Source of the DNA: JAUYQR01 sp050632395
GTDB taxonomy: Bacteria > Pseudomonadota > Alphaproteobacteria > Rhodobacterales > Rhodobacteraceae
DNA: 64,000 nucleotides
Direction: 5' to 3'
Assembly (NCBI RefSeq): GCF_050632395.1
Contig: NZ_CP192600.1
Span: 3,348,001-3,412,000, forward strand
Shown here: positions 34,373-42,976 of the stretch, in pieces
How the letters are laid out: the number at the start of each line of letters is the position of its first letter
How positions within the stretch are numbered: position 1 is the stretch's first letter
The notes under the pieces: generated by a model
What the model saw: the letters and a program-made list of their open reading frames with translations, nothing else
The model's database searches: none
What the model was told of the DNA's origin: nothing
Position numbers and translations under genes: made by a program

Positions 34373-36214
34373 TCAGGTTTGCAGCACGTAAACGCCGGGG
34401 GCTGGCTCCGCCGGGGGAAATCCAGCCTCGGCGGCACCCATCGCCGGGGGTGGCACCAGATCGCCACTGTGCGCCGACAACCAGTCCGACCATTCGGTCC
34501 ACCATGATCCGGGCTTCGGCTCGGTCGCGGCAAGCCACCCGTCGGGGCCGATGTAATGCGAGGCGGGCGCGCGACGGCCGATGCGGTAATGCCGGTTGGG
34601 GTGGCCCGGCTCGGACAGGATACCGCCATTGTGGCCACCTTTTGTCAGCACAAAAGTCAGGTCGCAATTGGTGAACAGCGCAGTCTTGTATGTCGACCGC
34701 CAGGGCGCGATGTGATCGGTCTCGGTTCCAACCACGAACATTGGAACGTCGATGTCCTTCAGCGCGATAACGCGGCCCTCCACGGCAAACCGGCCCGCCG
34801 TGATGCGATTTTCCAGAAAGATCCCCCGCAGATACTCCGAATGCATCCGCGCCGGCATCCGCGTGGTATCACTGACCCAGATCGCCATGTCGGTCGGCAG
34901 ATCGGGTTCATCAAGGTAATACCGTCGCACCGCGCGCGACCAGATCAGGTCTTCCGACCGGATCGCGGCAAAGGCACCCGACATCTGCGGCCGGTCCAGA
35001 TAGCCTTGCGCCCACATCATGTCTTCCAGAAACGCCACCTGACTTTCGTCAAGGAAAATCAGCAACTCCCCCGCTTCGGCAAAGTCGACCTGCGCTGCCA
35101 TCAGTGTGACCGAGGCCAGCCGATCATCCTGATCGCGCGCCATCGCTGCGGCCGCGATGGCAAGCAGCGTGCCGCCAAGACAATAGCCGTTGGCATGCAC
35201 CTTCTGGCCCGGGACGATGGCGTTTATCACCTCCAGCGCCTGCAAGATCCCCTGCTTGCGGTAATCCTCCAGCGACAGATCGGCCTGATCGGCACCGGGA
35301 TTGCACCACGAGATGCAAAACACCGTATAGCCCTGCCCGACCAGCCACCGGATGAACGAATTCTCGGGCGACAGATCAAGGATGTAATACTTCATGATCC
35401 AGGCCGGCACGATCAGCACCGGCTCGGCCCGCACCTTGTCGGTGCTGGGGGAATACTGGATCAGTTCCATCAGGTCGTTGCGGTAGACAACGGTTCCCTT
35501 GGTCGAGGCCAGCACCCGGCCAAGCGCGAACTCATCGGGCACCGGCCGGTGTTCCTGCGCCAGCACATGCAGCGCATCGTCGATGAAATGCGCGGCCCCT
35601 TCCATAAGGTTCTTCCCACCGGTCTGGCGCGTCTTTTCGATGATCTCGGGGTTGCCCAATGGAAAGTTCGACGGCGACACCGTGTCCAGAAGCTGCCGCA
35701 TCATGAACCCGGTCCGCTGCGCGTTCTGCAGCCGCAGGCCCCTCAGGCCGGACGTGGCGGTATGCCACCAGTCCTGAACCGCAAGAAAGCCCTGCTGCCA
35801 ATGCGTGAAGGGCACCTTGTCCCACCCTGCATGTGACCAGCGCGTGTCATAGGGGCCGGGATGGAAGGGCTTTGCCGCGGTTGGGTCCTTCAGCCTCGCA
35901 ATGGAATACTGCATCAGTTTCAGCCAGTCGGCCTGCGCCCGTTCCAACAGTTCCATCTGACGGCCCGGCGCGCGTGACAGATGCATCGCCCAGTCGCTCC
36001 AGGCATCGATCATCGCGTGCGGTGACAGTCCGGCGGTCAGCCGCGCAAGGCTGGCCATCGCGCCACGGTCCAGCGCTGCATGAGGATGCGCTTCGCCCGC
36101 CGACGGGATTGGTGCCGACCTATCCGGCGCGCTTACCAACGCGCGTTGTGCCGGCGGTTCAGTCACCGATTCCGGCACCAGACGCGGCGATTGACGGACG
36201 GGTTTGCGGGTCAT
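34373..36214 (-). CDS. phaC: class I poly(3-hydroxyalkanoate) synthase
   Basis: A 613-residue PHA synthase that polymerises 3-hydroxyacyl-CoA. The lipase-like box G-Y-C-L-G-G holds the catalytic Cys345; the aspartate is in G-T-E-T-D-H-I and the histidine in K-G-G-H-N-G-G. The N-terminal 50 residues are low-complexity. Its ATG overlaps the TGA of the upstream ftsH-like gene (ATGA), an unusual pairing. A phasin gene lies beyond ftsH on the other strand, supporting a granule role. No phaA or phaB is present in this window. Confidence 0.93.
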   Translation of the reverse strand: MTRKPVRQSPRLVPESVTEPPAQRALVSAPDRSAPIPSAGEAHPHAALDRGAMASLARLTAGLSPHAMIDAWSDWAMHLSRAPGRQMELLERAQADWLKLMQYSIARLKDPTAAKPFHPGPYDTRWSHAGWDKVPFTHWQQGFLAVQDWWHTATSGLRGLRLQNAQRTGFMMRQLLDTVSPSNFPLGNPEIIEKTRQTGGKNLMEGAAHFIDDALHVLAQEHRPVPDEFALGRVLASTKGTVVYRNDLMELIQYSPSTDKVRAEPVLIVPAWIMKYYILDLSPENSFIRWLVGQGYTVFCISWCNPGADQADLSLEDYRKQGILQALEVINAIVPGQKVHANGYCLGGTLLAIAAAAMARDQDDRLASVTLMAAQVDFAEAGELLIFLDESQVAFLEDMMWAQGYLDRPQMSGAFAAIRSEDLIWSRAVRRYYLDEPDLPTDMAIWVSDTTRMPARMHSEYLRGIFLENRITAGRFAVEGRVIALKDIDVPMFVVGTETDHIAPWRSTYKTALFTNCDLTFVLTKGGHNGGILSEPGHPNRHYRIGRRAPASHYIGPDGWLAATEPKPGSWWTEWSDWLSAHSGDLVPPPAMGAAEAGFPPAEPAPGVYVLQT

Positions 36215-38028
36215 GCTGCAACCACCTCCTGAGGTCTAAGCGGCGGGAACTCGGCCGGGGTGATCGTCTCGCGCTCCATCAGCAGGGCCGCGCCTGCGGC
36301 AAGATCGGCATGGCAGGTCTTCAACAGCGCCGTCGCCCGCTGCAGGGCCATATCCAAAAGGCCCCGGATGGCCAGATCGACCTCGCGCGCGGTGGCCTCG
36401 GAATGGTCGCGCGGGGTGAATGTGACGCGGTCCTCGCCCAGAAAGCCCCCGCGATCCTGTTCCAGCACAGCCTGACCAACGGTCGTGTCCATGCCGAACC
36501 GCGTGACGATCTGGCGGGCGATATCGGTGGCGCGGACCAAATCGTCGGCCGCACCGGTAGAGACCTCGGCAAAGCGGATCTGTTCGGCCGCCCGCCCCGC
36601 CAGAAGCATGACGATGCGGTTTTCCAGTTCCGACCGCGTGATCACGAAACGGTCCTCGGTGGGACGGGTCATCGTATAGCCAAGCGCGCCGATGGTGCGG
36701 GGAATGATCGACACTTTGTGCACCGGATCGGCACCTGGCAGATGCGCTGCGGCAAGGGCATGGCCCATCTCGTGCCACGCGACCGTCTCGCGTTCGCGCG
36801 CGTTCAGCAAGCGACCCTTGCGTTCCATTCCCGCCACCACGCGTTCCAGTGCGGCGGTGATATCGTCCATCCCGACCACCGTGGCACCGCGCCGTGTCGC
36901 ATGGATTGCCGCCTCGTTCACCAGGTTGGCCAGTTCCGCCCCGGTGAAGCCCGGCGTCAGCCCGGCGACCTCATCCACATTCAGCGCAGGGTCCACCGCC
37001 ACCTTGCGCAAATGCACGCGCAAGATCGCGGCGCGCCCGGTCTTGTCGGGACGGTCCACCACCACCTGCCGGTCAAAACGCCCCGCCCGCATCAGCGCAG
37101 GGTCAAGGATTTCAGGCCGGTTGGTCGCGGCCAGAAGCACGATCCCCTCGCGCGGGTCAAACCCGTCCAGCTCGGCCAGCAGCTGGTTCAGCGTCTGCTC
37201 CTTCTCGTCATGTCCACCACCAAAGCCACCGATCCCGCGACGGCGGCCAAGCGCATCCAGCTCGTCGATGAAGATGATGCAGGGGGCTGCCTTGCGCGCC
37301 TGATCGAACAGATCGCGCACGCGGGCGGCACCGACCCCCACGAACATCTCGACGAACTCGCTGCCCGAGATCGAAAAGAACGGCACCCCGGCCTCTCCCG
37401 CGATGGCTCGGGCGAACAGCGTCTTGCCGGTCCCCGGCGGGCCGGTCAGCAGGATGCCTTTCGGGATATGCGCCCCAAGCCGACCGAACTTCTTTGGTTC
37501 TTTCAGAAAATCGACGATTTCCTTCAATTCGGCCTTCGCCTCGTCAACGCCGGCCACATCCTCGAAGGTCACGCCGGTATCCCGCTCGACATAGACTTTG
37601 GCGCGCGACTTCCCGACACTCATCATCCCGCCCATGCCCTGCTTGTCGATCACTCCGCGCAGGAAATAATTCCACAGCGCAAAGATCAGCAGCATCGGCA
37701 CCACCCAGGACAGGATGGCGCTGATGAAGGTGTTCTGCACCGTGCCGTCGAATTCCACTTTCGACTTTTCCAGCCGGGCGGTCAGGTCCGGCGGCACGAC
37801 GTTGGTGACGAAATTGGTGTGCCCGTTGACCGGCTCACGGTAGCGGCCGTCGATTCCTTCCGCCCGGACCGTGACCGAAGCGATGCGCCCCGACTCCAGA
37901 TGTTCAAGGAATACGCTGTAAGGAATGCGCTCGGTGACCGAAGCCTGCGACCACCACTCCTGCAGCAGAAGCAGGCCGATGAAGGCCGCCACGAAGTACC
38001 ACAGGTGGATTTGCTGTTTTCGGTCCAT
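36211..38028 (-). CDS. ftsH: FtsH-family AAA+ zinc metalloprotease
   Basis: A 605-residue membrane protease. There are two N-terminal membrane segments (about 10-24 and 101-122), Walker A G-P-P-G-T-G-K-T (196-203), Walker B I-I-F-I-D-E (251-256), the R-A-G-R-F-D-R second region and the zinc motif H-E-M-G-H (419-423, where housekeeping FtsH has H-E-A-G-H). It is probably an accessory FtsH rather than the essential copy, because it is coupled to phaC and sits in a stress cluster. ATG 38028 is preferred (GGGAGCGGGA upstream) over ATG 38067. Confidence 0.88.
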   Translation of the reverse strand: MDRKQQIHLWYFVAAFIGLLLLQEWWSQASVTERIPYSVFLEHLESGRIASVTVRAEGIDGRYREPVNGHTNFVTNVVPPDLTARLEKSKVEFDGTVQNTFISAILSWVVPMLLIFALWNYFLRGVIDKQGMGGMMSVGKSRAKVYVERDTGVTFEDVAGVDEAKAELKEIVDFLKEPKKFGRLGAHIPKGILLTGPPGTGKTLFARAIAGEAGVPFFSISGSEFVEMFVGVGAARVRDLFDQARKAAPCIIFIDELDALGRRRGIGGFGGGHDEKEQTLNQLLAELDGFDPREGIVLLAATNRPEILDPALMRAGRFDRQVVVDRPDKTGRAAILRVHLRKVAVDPALNVDEVAGLTPGFTGAELANLVNEAAIHATRRGATVVGMDDITAALERVVAGMERKGRLLNARERETVAWHEMGHALAAAHLPGADPVHKVSIIPRTIGALGYTMTRPTEDRFVITRSELENRIVMLLAGRAAEQIRFAEVSTGAADDLVRATDIARQIVTRFGMDTTVGQAVLEQDRGGFLGEDRVTFTPRDHSEATAREVDLAIRGLLDMALQRATALLKTCHADLAAGAALLMERETITPAEFPPLRPQEVVAA

Positions 38029-38138
38029 GTCCCGCTCCCGCCTCGGCGTCGCGCCACCTTTGGACATGTCGGCGTGGCCTGTCCTTGACGCAGGTCATCC
38101 TGTGATGAACGCGCTTCACAGCCGCATCGCGCGGTCGC

Positions 38139-38152
38139 TTGATCGTGATCAA
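38139..38152. promoter_or_regulatory. FNR-type box between ftsH and lipoprotein genes
   Basis: TTGAT-CGTG-ATCAA, a perfect FNR/FixK consensus palindrome in the divergent region. It is 111 bases from the ftsH start and 71 bases from the lipoprotein start, so it could control either or both. Confidence 0.75.
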
Positions 38153-38222
38153 TGCGGCGCGTTCCGTTTCCGGTGACAGTCGCCGCGTTCGACTCCGTCA
38201 CCAACGAATGGAAACCAGCGCG

Positions 38223-38372
38223 ATGAAACCGATCCTGCCGCTTGCCCTTTTCCTGATGGCGCTTGCAGTCACAGGCTGTACCGAAAACCAGTATCCGATC
38301 AGTGGCGAGACCTGCGGTCCCAAGGACCCGGTCCAGACGCTGCATGCCAACGACTGCACCGTCGCACCCTGA
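38223..38372 (+). CDS. small lipoprotein
   Basis: A 49-residue peptide with a hydrophobic signal segment and lipobox A-V-T-G-C at residues 15-19. The mature part is about 30 residues and carries two more cysteines (E-T-C-G-P and N-D-C-T-V). Function unknown. Divergent from ftsH across an FNR-type box and followed by a phasin gene. ATG 38223 fits the signal peptide. Confidence 0.55.
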   Translation: MKPILPLALFLMALAVTGCTENQYPISGETCGPKDPVQTLHANDCTVAP

Positions 38373-38439
38373 GGCAAGGCGATCATCCGTAAGCGACCGG
38401 TCATTGGCACCGGTCGCGCCACAGAAAAGGAAGACAGGA

Positions 38440-38796
38440 ATGCCCGCGAAACCGCCGAAGCCCCAAACCCCGAACGCAGCCGATCCGGCAGGCATCGCCG
38501 GAATGGGAATTGCCATGTCGGCCGGCCGCCTGGCCGCGCAGGCCTGGATGGATTTCGGGGCCGAGGCTGTCCGCTTTGCCTGGGACCGCCTGCAACAGGA
38601 CATCAAGACCCAGCAAGCGATGCTGTCCTGCACCTCACTGGATCAGGTCCGCGCCGTTCAGGCCGATTACATGACCGCCACGCAGACTCAGTACGCAGCC
38701 GAAGCGCGCAAGCTGCTGGAGATGTTGCAGCAGGCCACAGCTTCCGGGCTGACCGTGGCGTCAAAGGCACGTCGCTACGATGATGTGCCGCTTTAG
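38440..38796 (+). CDS. phaP: phasin-like granule protein
   Basis: A 118-residue, largely helical protein: after a proline-rich start come G-R-L-A-A-Q-A-W-M-D-F-G-A-E-A-V-R-F and D-Q-V-R-A-V-Q-A-D-Y-M-T-A-T-Q-T-Q-Y-A-A-E, the amphipathic pattern of phasin_2-type proteins. Phasins coat PHA granules, which fits phaC nearby. ATG 38440 after AAGGAAGACAGG. The symbol is by family and context. Confidence 0.7.
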   Translation: MPAKPPKPQTPNAADPAGIAGMGIAMSAGRLAAQAWMDFGAEAVRFAWDRLQQDIKTQQAMLSCTSLDQVRAVQADYMTATQTQYAAEARKLLEMLQQATASGLTVASKARRYDDVPL

Positions 38797-38884
38797 CCAG
38801 TCTGGCGGGGTGGCCAATCGCCACCCGGACCTTCGCCACTGAACCACGTCTTCGCAAACGCGCGGACGATCGGCAGTTCGCCCG

Positions 38885-39643
38885 TCAAAGCGCTCTGCGA
38901 TGCGGGCTTTCCTCGAACGTCAGATCATCACCCGACGCATCGACCAGCGCCTCTTCATCCAAAATCTCCAAATGATAGGGATCGACCATCCGCAACACGC
39001 CCTTGGCTTCCAACTCGCGGAAGGCCCGGCTCAGGGTCTCTGGCCGCGCACCCAGATAATGCGCAAGATCCTTGCGCGCCAACGGCACATGCACCAAGGC
39101 CGGGCCGACAACCCGTCGGAACCTTGACCGTCGTGCCAGAACATTCAGGAAAGCGGCAAGGCGGTTCACCGCCTTGCGGCCACTGATCAACAGCAACCAT
39201 TCCCGCGCGGCATCGACCTCGTCCAGCAGGTGAACCAGAAACAGCCGCTCCGCTTCGGGGTTGTTTCGCAGTTCCGCCTCGAAACTCACGCGCGGAAAGG
39301 ACAGGATTCGCGCAGCTGACAACGACTCGATCCGATAACTTGAAGGCCCGTCGAAGAGACGCCCGTAGATGTCGGTCGGGACCAGCAGCCCGACGATGTG
39401 CTTTCGCCCATCCTCAAGACTCTGGACCATGGCAAGCGTGCCATCCAGCACATAGCCCACATCACTGGACTGGGTGCCGCGTTCAACGATTGTTTCCCCG
39501 GCGGCCACGTCATGAAACGTGGCTTGCAACAGAAGCCTCTCTGACACTTCGGGCGGCAAAGCCCTGAGAAGCTTCTCCAACAGACCATTGCCCTGTGTTG
39601 CCAAGGCCTTCAGCGCGTGCGCCGTCGTCATCTGATCTGTCAT
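38885..39643 (-). CDS. Crp/Fnr-family regulator without cysteines
   Basis: A 252-residue regulator: an N-terminal cyclic-nucleotide-type beta barrel (about 35-130), a long dimer helix and a C-terminal helix-turn-helix. The recognition helix R-P-E-T-L-S-R carries the E-x-x-S-R residues (Glu202, Ser205, Arg206) that read TTGAT/TTGAC half-sites. There is no cysteine in the protein, so it cannot carry an FNR iron-sulfur cluster and resembles FixK or DNR/NnrR types. ATG 39643 is chosen. It faces the second regulator across an FNR-like box. Confidence 0.85.
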   Translation of the reverse strand: MTDQMTTAHALKALATQGNGLLEKLLRALPPEVSERLLLQATFHDVAAGETIVERGTQSSDVGYVLDGTLAMVQSLEDGRKHIVGLLVPTDIYGRLFDGPSSYRIESLSAARILSFPRVSFEAELRNNPEAERLFLVHLLDEVDAAREWLLLISGRKAVNRLAAFLNVLARRSRFRRVVGPALVHVPLARKDLAHYLGARPETLSRAFRELEAKGVLRMVDPYHLEILDEEALVDASGDDLTFEESPHRRAL

Positions 39644-39730
39644 CTGGCAAACCCCCGTTACCAACTATGCTGCAGGAAGAATCCTGCCACAGGCCCACAC
39701 TATCAAATAAACGCATTTGTCGCGACGAAG

Positions 39731-39744
39731 TTGACAATGATCAA
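39731..39744. promoter_or_regulatory. FNR-type box between the two Crp/Fnr genes
   Basis: TTGAC-AATG-ATCAA, an FNR/DNR-type palindrome, 88 bases from the minus-strand regulator start and 145 bases from the plus-strand one. It suggests auto- or cross-regulation. Confidence 0.65.
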
Positions 39745-39888
39745 TGCAACGCCTTTCCGCCCGTTCCACGTTGGTCGCGCAACGAGATCGAGTCGTTGTG
39801 CCGGAATCCTGCGCCTTTTCACAGCCGCCAGATCTTAAAGGTCGTGCCGCCGGTGCCGGGGTGACAGGACGTAGCTTGGGGGAAGTTC

Positions 39889-40728
39889 ATGAATCAGTTC
39901 ACTTCGGTGGCACCGGTGACAAACGGGCATGCCATCATGGCCGCAGTAGAGACCGCCCGAAAGCCCGAACCCTTGAGATGCAGCTTGCCCTTTGGCCGGG
40001 CAATGATCTGCGGTGCGGCACGCTACCGCGAAGACCGCGCCCCGGACGACAAGGTGCTGGCAGGTGACGCACCCGGTCAGCATGTGTGGTTCATCAGATC
40101 GGGGATCCTGCGTCTGCAACGCCACGCCTATGACGGGCATCGCCAGATCCTGTCCCTGTTCTTTCCCGGAGAGATCGTCGGCTTTGATGGCGAATTCCGC
40201 GGCGAAGTCAGCGTCGAAGCGGCCACTCAAAGCAGCCTCTGCCGGATTGACCGGCGCAAGTTCGAAACTCTGGTCACCGAAAACGACGCATTGCGGGCCG
40301 ACTTCTTTCGTCAAAAGCAGGATCAGCTTGACCGGCTCCATTGGCTGACCTGGTCGCTTGGTGCCCTTGGGCCGGAAGAACGGCTCTGCGCGTTTTTGGC
40401 GCTGTCCACCAGGTTCATGCCGTTTCAGCCGCTACCTGACGGCACCGGGGTGCTTTCGGTCGAACTGCCCAGAAAGGACATCGCAGACCTGCTTGGAACC
40501 ACGGTCGAATCAATCAGCCGGATCGTTCACAGGCTTGACGAGGCGGGTATCATCGAGATCAGGGACCCGGCGCATTTCCGGCTGCTTGACCTCCCCGGTC
40601 TGGTTGCCCGCGGGCAGATCGACGGGCTGTTCGACAGGATGACCACCGGATTGGCGATCCGCCGCCACCAGATCGAAAGCCTTGTCGCCCCGGATTCCGC
40701 CGATCCTATCTGCTTTTGCGGCCGATGA
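39889..40728 (+). CDS. Crp/Fnr-family regulator with atypical cysteines
   Basis: A 279-residue FNR-type regulator. The recognition helix T-V-E-S-I-S-R has Glu207, Ser210 and Arg211 of the FNR class. N-terminal cysteines are Cys31 and Cys41 only, not the usual three; Cys118 (S-S-L-C-R-I) aligns by position with the central FNR cysteine, and the C-terminus adds C-F-C at 275-277. Whether it binds an iron-sulfur cluster is open. ATG 39889 with GGGGGAAG before it. An FNR-type box and hsp20 follow directly. Confidence 0.85.
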   Translation: MNQFTSVAPVTNGHAIMAAVETARKPEPLRCSLPFGRAMICGAARYREDRAPDDKVLAGDAPGQHVWFIRSGILRLQRHAYDGHRQILSLFFPGEIVGFDGEFRGEVSVEAATQSSLCRIDRRKFETLVTENDALRADFFRQKQDQLDRLHWLTWSLGALGPEERLCAFLALSTRFMPFQPLPDGTGVLSVELPRKDIADLLGTTVESISRIVHRLDEAGIIEIRDPAHFRLLDLPGLVARGQIDGLFDRMTTGLAIRRHQIESLVAPDSADPICFCGR

Positions 40729-40737
40729 ACGGGGCCG

Positions 40738-40751
40738 TTGACGCCGGTCAA
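40738..40751 (+). promoter_or_regulatory. FNR/DNR-type box in class II position before hsp20
   Basis: TTGAC-GCCG-GTCAA, a perfect palindrome. A TATCAA -10-like hexamer at 40773-40778 would place transcription start near 40785, so the box is centred close to -41, the class II activator position. Confidence 0.72.
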
Positions 40752-40816
40752 TGATCGAAAGGCCGGCTTTGCTATCAATGTTTCAGTCTGATCGACCTTA
40801 CCAGGAGGATTTGAAA

Positions 40817-41332
40817 ATGACCAAGACCGAGATCGAAGTGAAACGCGAGCCTTCCCGTGCCGTCGGCACTCCGGTGCCGGATTGGGAACCGATCCGCGCG
40901 CTCCGCCAGCAGATCGACCGCCTGTTTTCCGATGTCGACTGGCCCGACCTGCGCCTTGCGTGGCCCCACAAGGCGCTCGCCTTGCCGGAACTCGGCATCG
41001 CAAGCCCGCCGGTTGACCTTGTCGAACGCAATGGCGGATACGAGCTCCAGGTCGAACTGCCGGGGCTGACCGAGAAACAGATCGAGGTGAAGCTGTCCAA
41101 CGGCATGGTAACGATCAAGGGCGAAAAGTCCTCGGAACGCGTCGAGGACGAAGGCGACTATCACCTGCGCGAACGCAGCTACGGGTCGTTCCAGCGGTCG
41201 TTCCGGGTGCCGGAAACCGTTGATGCCGACAAGATCTCGGCGCAGTTCGACAAGGGCGTTCTGAAGGTCACGATGCCCAAGTCTCCCGCCGCGATCCAGA
41301 AGGAACGCAAGATCGAGGTTAAAGCGGCCTAG
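40817..41332 (+). CDS. hsp20: small heat-shock protein, Hsp20/alpha-crystallin family
   Basis: A 171-residue holdase chaperone. The alpha-crystallin domain spans about residues 55-165: P-P-V-D-L-V-E-R-N-G-G-Y, V-E-L-P-G-L-T-E-K-Q-I-E-V, a G-D-Y-H-L-R-E-R-S-Y-G-S-F loop and F-D-K-G-V-L-K-V-T-M-P-K near the end. It prevents aggregation under stress and may also coat PHA granules. ATG 40817 follows an AGGAGG site. Its promoter carries an FNR/DNR-type box rather than an obvious heat-shock element. Confidence 0.92.
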   Translation: MTKTEIEVKREPSRAVGTPVPDWEPIRALRQQIDRLFSDVDWPDLRLAWPHKALALPELGIASPPVDLVERNGGYELQVELPGLTEKQIEVKLSNGMVTIKGEKSSERVEDEGDYHLRERSYGSFQRSFRVPETVDADKISAQFDKGVLKVTMPKSPAAIQKERKIEVKAA

Positions 41333-41373
41333 GGTCCCCCCTGTCCTGTCCCTGGCAGTCCAAGGCCGCTTTC

Positions 41374-41405
41374 AAGGGCCGCGCTCGTCGCGGCCCTTGT
41401 CTTTT
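41374..41405 (+). terminator. Rho-independent terminator after hsp20
   Basis: A perfect 10-bp stem (41374-41383 with 41389-41398), 5-nt loop and following TCTTTT. Confidence 0.85.
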
Positions 41406-41719
41406 CCCGGGTTCCGCCCGTGTCGATGCTCAGGTTTCCGTGCCGAACGCCCATGCGGGGTCATGCACAACGTCCGGCTTGGTTAATCAAAGGAATGGTG
41501 GTGCCCGCAGCCGGAAGTGAATCGGCCTGTCCCGGTGCTTCAGGCAGCATCCTGCGGCGGCGCAGAGGCCGTGGTCAGCCGCTCCATCTGCGCGGGACCC
41601 GGTGTGATCTACGAGACCGCTTTGCAAAGTTGGCCCTTGCCGGAACCTGCGGGAGCAAGGGCCGGACCAATCGTGCGGCAAGATAATCGTCAGTCGGAGA
41701 CTTCTGAACGCTTCGGGCG
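41406..41719. other. intergenic region, no gene recognised
   Basis: About 310 bases between the hsp20 terminator and the luxI stop. Only short overlapping open frames without family features occur; nothing functional is recognised. Confidence 0.5.
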
Positions 41720-42307
41720 TTAGTGCAGCTTGCCGGACATATCGATAGCGACGCAGACACATTCGACGCCGTCCAAATCGAGAAGCGGCCCAACCGGTTC
41801 ACATTCAAGGCCAACCCTGCGACCCAATCGGCGGGAGCTTTCGGGGATGAGGCCGAGTACTTGCGTAGCGCCGACGGCGCGGGCCGAGACCACCATTTCA
41901 TGGCGTAACTGCAACTGGACCCGCAGGCGCATGTTCGCAGGCACCGTGTCGGAAACGAACACCCGGCTGCTTTCCCAAACATGACCAGCAACCGGAGCTT
42001 CAAAATTCAGGAGGTTGGTGGGGATGCTTTCCAGAAGACCCTTCTGCGCGTCGCGGATCATATAGGAATAGATGCCGCACCGATGCGTGGTGGGCGTCAG
42101 TCGGATTCCTGCAAGAACCTCGCCGTTTTCATGGACCGCGAGCCAGCGGCTGGCCGGGGTGTCATACTGGTCGAATTCCATCCCATCGGCTTCGGGCAGG
42201 CTCCATTTGTTATGCTGGATGAAAGCACGGTGCCGCGCTCGGAACATGTTGGCGAACAACTCCCCGTGCTTATGCAGGTTGTCGTAAGAGAGAGTCGTCA
42301 CTTCCAT
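41720..42307 (-). CDS. luxI: acyl-homoserine-lactone synthase, LuxI family
   Basis: A 195-residue autoinducer synthase. The conserved LuxI residues are all visible at the usual spacing: Arg25, Phe29, Trp35, Asp46, Asp49, Arg69, and Glu112-S-S-Arg115 (W-E-S-S-R-V-F-V). It makes an N-acyl-homoserine lactone from S-adenosylmethionine and an acyl carrier; chain length is not predictable. It lies 57 bases downstream of a LuxR-type gene on the same strand. Start ATG 42307. Confidence 0.9.
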   Translation of the reverse strand: MEVTTLSYDNLHKHGELFANMFRARHRAFIQHNKWSLPEADGMEFDQYDTPASRWLAVHENGEVLAGIRLTPTTHRCGIYSYMIRDAQKGLLESIPTNLLNFEAPVAGHVWESSRVFVSDTVPANMRLRVQLQLRHEMVVSARAVGATQVLGLIPESSRRLGRRVGLECEPVGPLLDLDGVECVCVAIDMSGKLH

Positions 42308-42364
42308 TTCATCGTCTCTTTCTGAACCCAGCGGTCATGCCTGAGCGGGCACGGCTGCACATCC

Positions 42365-42976
42365 TCATAAAAACCGATACTCACGCGCTTTTTTCAGTGC
42401 CTCAGATGTCGTTCTCGCTTCCAGTCGGATGCGCGCCGATGTCAGTCGCGCCTTGAAGGCGCTTTCCGATATTCCCAGCTTTGCTGCCGCGGCCGTGTGT
42501 CGGTCCCCGTTCGCGACGCATTGCAGCGCTTCGATTTGCGCTCCAGTCAATTCTGACGGTGGCTTGGCCGCTATGTGCAGCCGAGCCGTGATGTCCGTCA
42601 GGGTATCCATTTCTTCGTCCGTGAATTCCCGTTCGCTATGGCAGATGCCCGCCATCGAGCGCGACGTGATCGGGCCATAGGACGACACCGCGCCGAACTT
42701 CATCCCGTAGCCGGCAGCTTTCTTCAGAACCCCGAACGGGTCTGGAAGCGGGATCTCGCTCCAGCGCCGCGTTCCCGTAGTCCCAACGCCCCAGAACACG
42801 AGAGGATCGCGCAAATAGTAGGAATTTGAGTTGTAGTACTCGACCCATTTTGGCGGATACTTCGAATAGTACACAAGCGGCGTTGCAAAGCGGATGTGCA
42901 AACCTACAGCGTAGCCTTGCGGTGCAAGCTCATCCATTTCCTTATATAACTCAGGTAACCGCTTTCCCTGCATCAT
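42365..42976 (-). CDS. luxR: LuxR-family quorum-sensing regulator
   Basis: A 203-residue LuxR-type protein. The N-terminal autoinducer-binding domain is represented by W-V-E-Y-Y-N-S-N-S-Y-Y-L-R-D-P and W-S-E-I-P-L-P-D-P-F-G; the C-terminal helix-turn-helix begins E-L-T-G-A-Q-I-E-A-L-Q-C-V-A. It should control luxI and other genes with the signal. Two adjacent ATGs (42976, 42973) and a GTG at 43009 are possible starts. The protein is short for the family (usually 230-250), mainly at the N-terminus. Confidence 0.82.
   Translation of the reverse strand: MMQGKRLPELYKEMDELAPQGYAVGLHIRFATPLVYYSKYPPKWVEYYNSNSYYLRDPLVFWGVGTTGTRRWSEIPLPDPFGVLKKAAGYGMKFGAVSSYGPITSRSMAGICHSEREFTDEEMDTLTDITARLHIAAKPPSELTGAQIEALQCVANGDRHTAAAAKLGISESAFKARLTSARIRLEARTTSEALKKAREYRFL

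Noticed and set aside
38885..40728. interpretation of the cluster as a transferred heat-resistance island
   Set aside because: FtsH and Hsp20 recall such islands, but clpK and other markers are absent and base composition looks like the surroundings.
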